From positions 1 to 30,265 of the forward strand of contig CAAFYG010000033.1 in assembly GCA_900767195.1 (NCBI GenBank): DNA of 30,265 nucleotides, given 5' to 3'. The translations under genes and the position numbers were made by a program. This DNA is from Clostridia bacterium. Lineage in GTDB: Bacteria; Bacillota; Clostridia; Christensenellales; Borkfalkiaceae. Under the pieces are notes generated by a model that saw nothing but the letters and a program-made list of their open reading frames with translations, ran no database searches and was not told the DNA's origin. Positions 30,187 through 30,265 of this stretch are shown here, piece by piece. The stretch's first letter is position 1, and every line of letters begins with the position of its first letter.

Positions 30187-30265
30187 ATGAGAAATTTTTT
30201 GACAAGCAAAACAACAAAGAAATTTCCGTTAATTTCAAAGAAACAAACTTTGATAAACCGTTTTA
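30187..30265 (+). CDS. Possible start of a gene cut by the window edge
   Basis: An ATG at 30187 opens a frame that runs to the window end (26 codons, starting MRNFLTSKTT). It is Lys/Thr-rich and unlike any family I know. No good ribosome binding site precedes it, only A/G-rich sequence. It lies about 76 nt after the predicted transcription start. A structured non-coding leader or RNA gene is equally possible. Confidence 0.3.
   Translation, partial: MRNFLTSKTTKKFPLISKKQTLINRF

Noticed and set aside
30199..30227. Second TTGACA at 30199-30204 as a tandem promoter
   Set aside because: No -10 box is present at 16-18 nt, and it lies in a possible coding start.

Overview
The window looks like a chromosomal piece of a low-to-mid GC Bacillota, probably an uncultured Clostridia lineage. 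The signs are an AddAB recombination nuclease instead of RecBCD, an elongation factor P gene next to an M24 aminopeptidase (a common Firmicutes pairing), strong GGAGG-type ribosome binding sites, and many TTGACA/TATAAT promoters with 17-18 bp spacers. No species can be named from this alone. Apart from one restriction-modification block, the content is mostly housekeeping and envelope metabolism.

Layout. 1-4480 holds housekeeping genes on the + strand: the last codons of a gene resembling ribF, an endonuclease IV-like TIM barrel protein, an M24 peptidase, efp, dtd and a TtcA-type tRNA thiolase. 4551-9829 is an envelope glycan block behind a strong promoter: a membrane phosphoglycosyl transferase, a GT4 glycosyltransferase, a mannose-1-phosphate guanylyltransferase and a phosphohexomutase. 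The last two could supply GDP-mannose to the first two. 10079-14375 is a type III restriction-modification pair (mod, res) lying exactly between tRNA-Glu(CUC) and tRNA-Arg(CCU). The central part of mod is strikingly AT-rich, as in an exchanged recognition domain.

14483-17023 is a minus-strand polar amino acid ABC importer (binding lipoprotein, permease, ATPase). The binding protein appears to be circularly permuted and the ATPase carries an extra helical segment of about 60 residues before its Q-loop. 17277-18275 is an unidentified lipoprotein. 18495-25878 is addB-addA; AddB lacks a Walker A motif and contains in-frame 15-bp tandem repeats. It is followed by a small unidentified membrane protein that meets a convergent AraC-family regulator with no intergenic DNA. 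The AraC promoter overlaps a promoter facing a nucleotidyltransferase and an APH-fold kinase, likely a sugar activation or salvage pair.

The last 730 bases have no convincing complete gene. They hold a strong terminator, a G-quadruplex motif, an uninterrupted 44-bp alternating purine-pyrimidine tract, a long A-tract region and then a near-consensus promoter reading out of the window. I do not see a clearly new multi-gene system. The best leads are the permuted binding protein with its unusual ATPase, the mosaic mod gene between two tRNAs, and the non-B-DNA-rich region before the terminal promoter.
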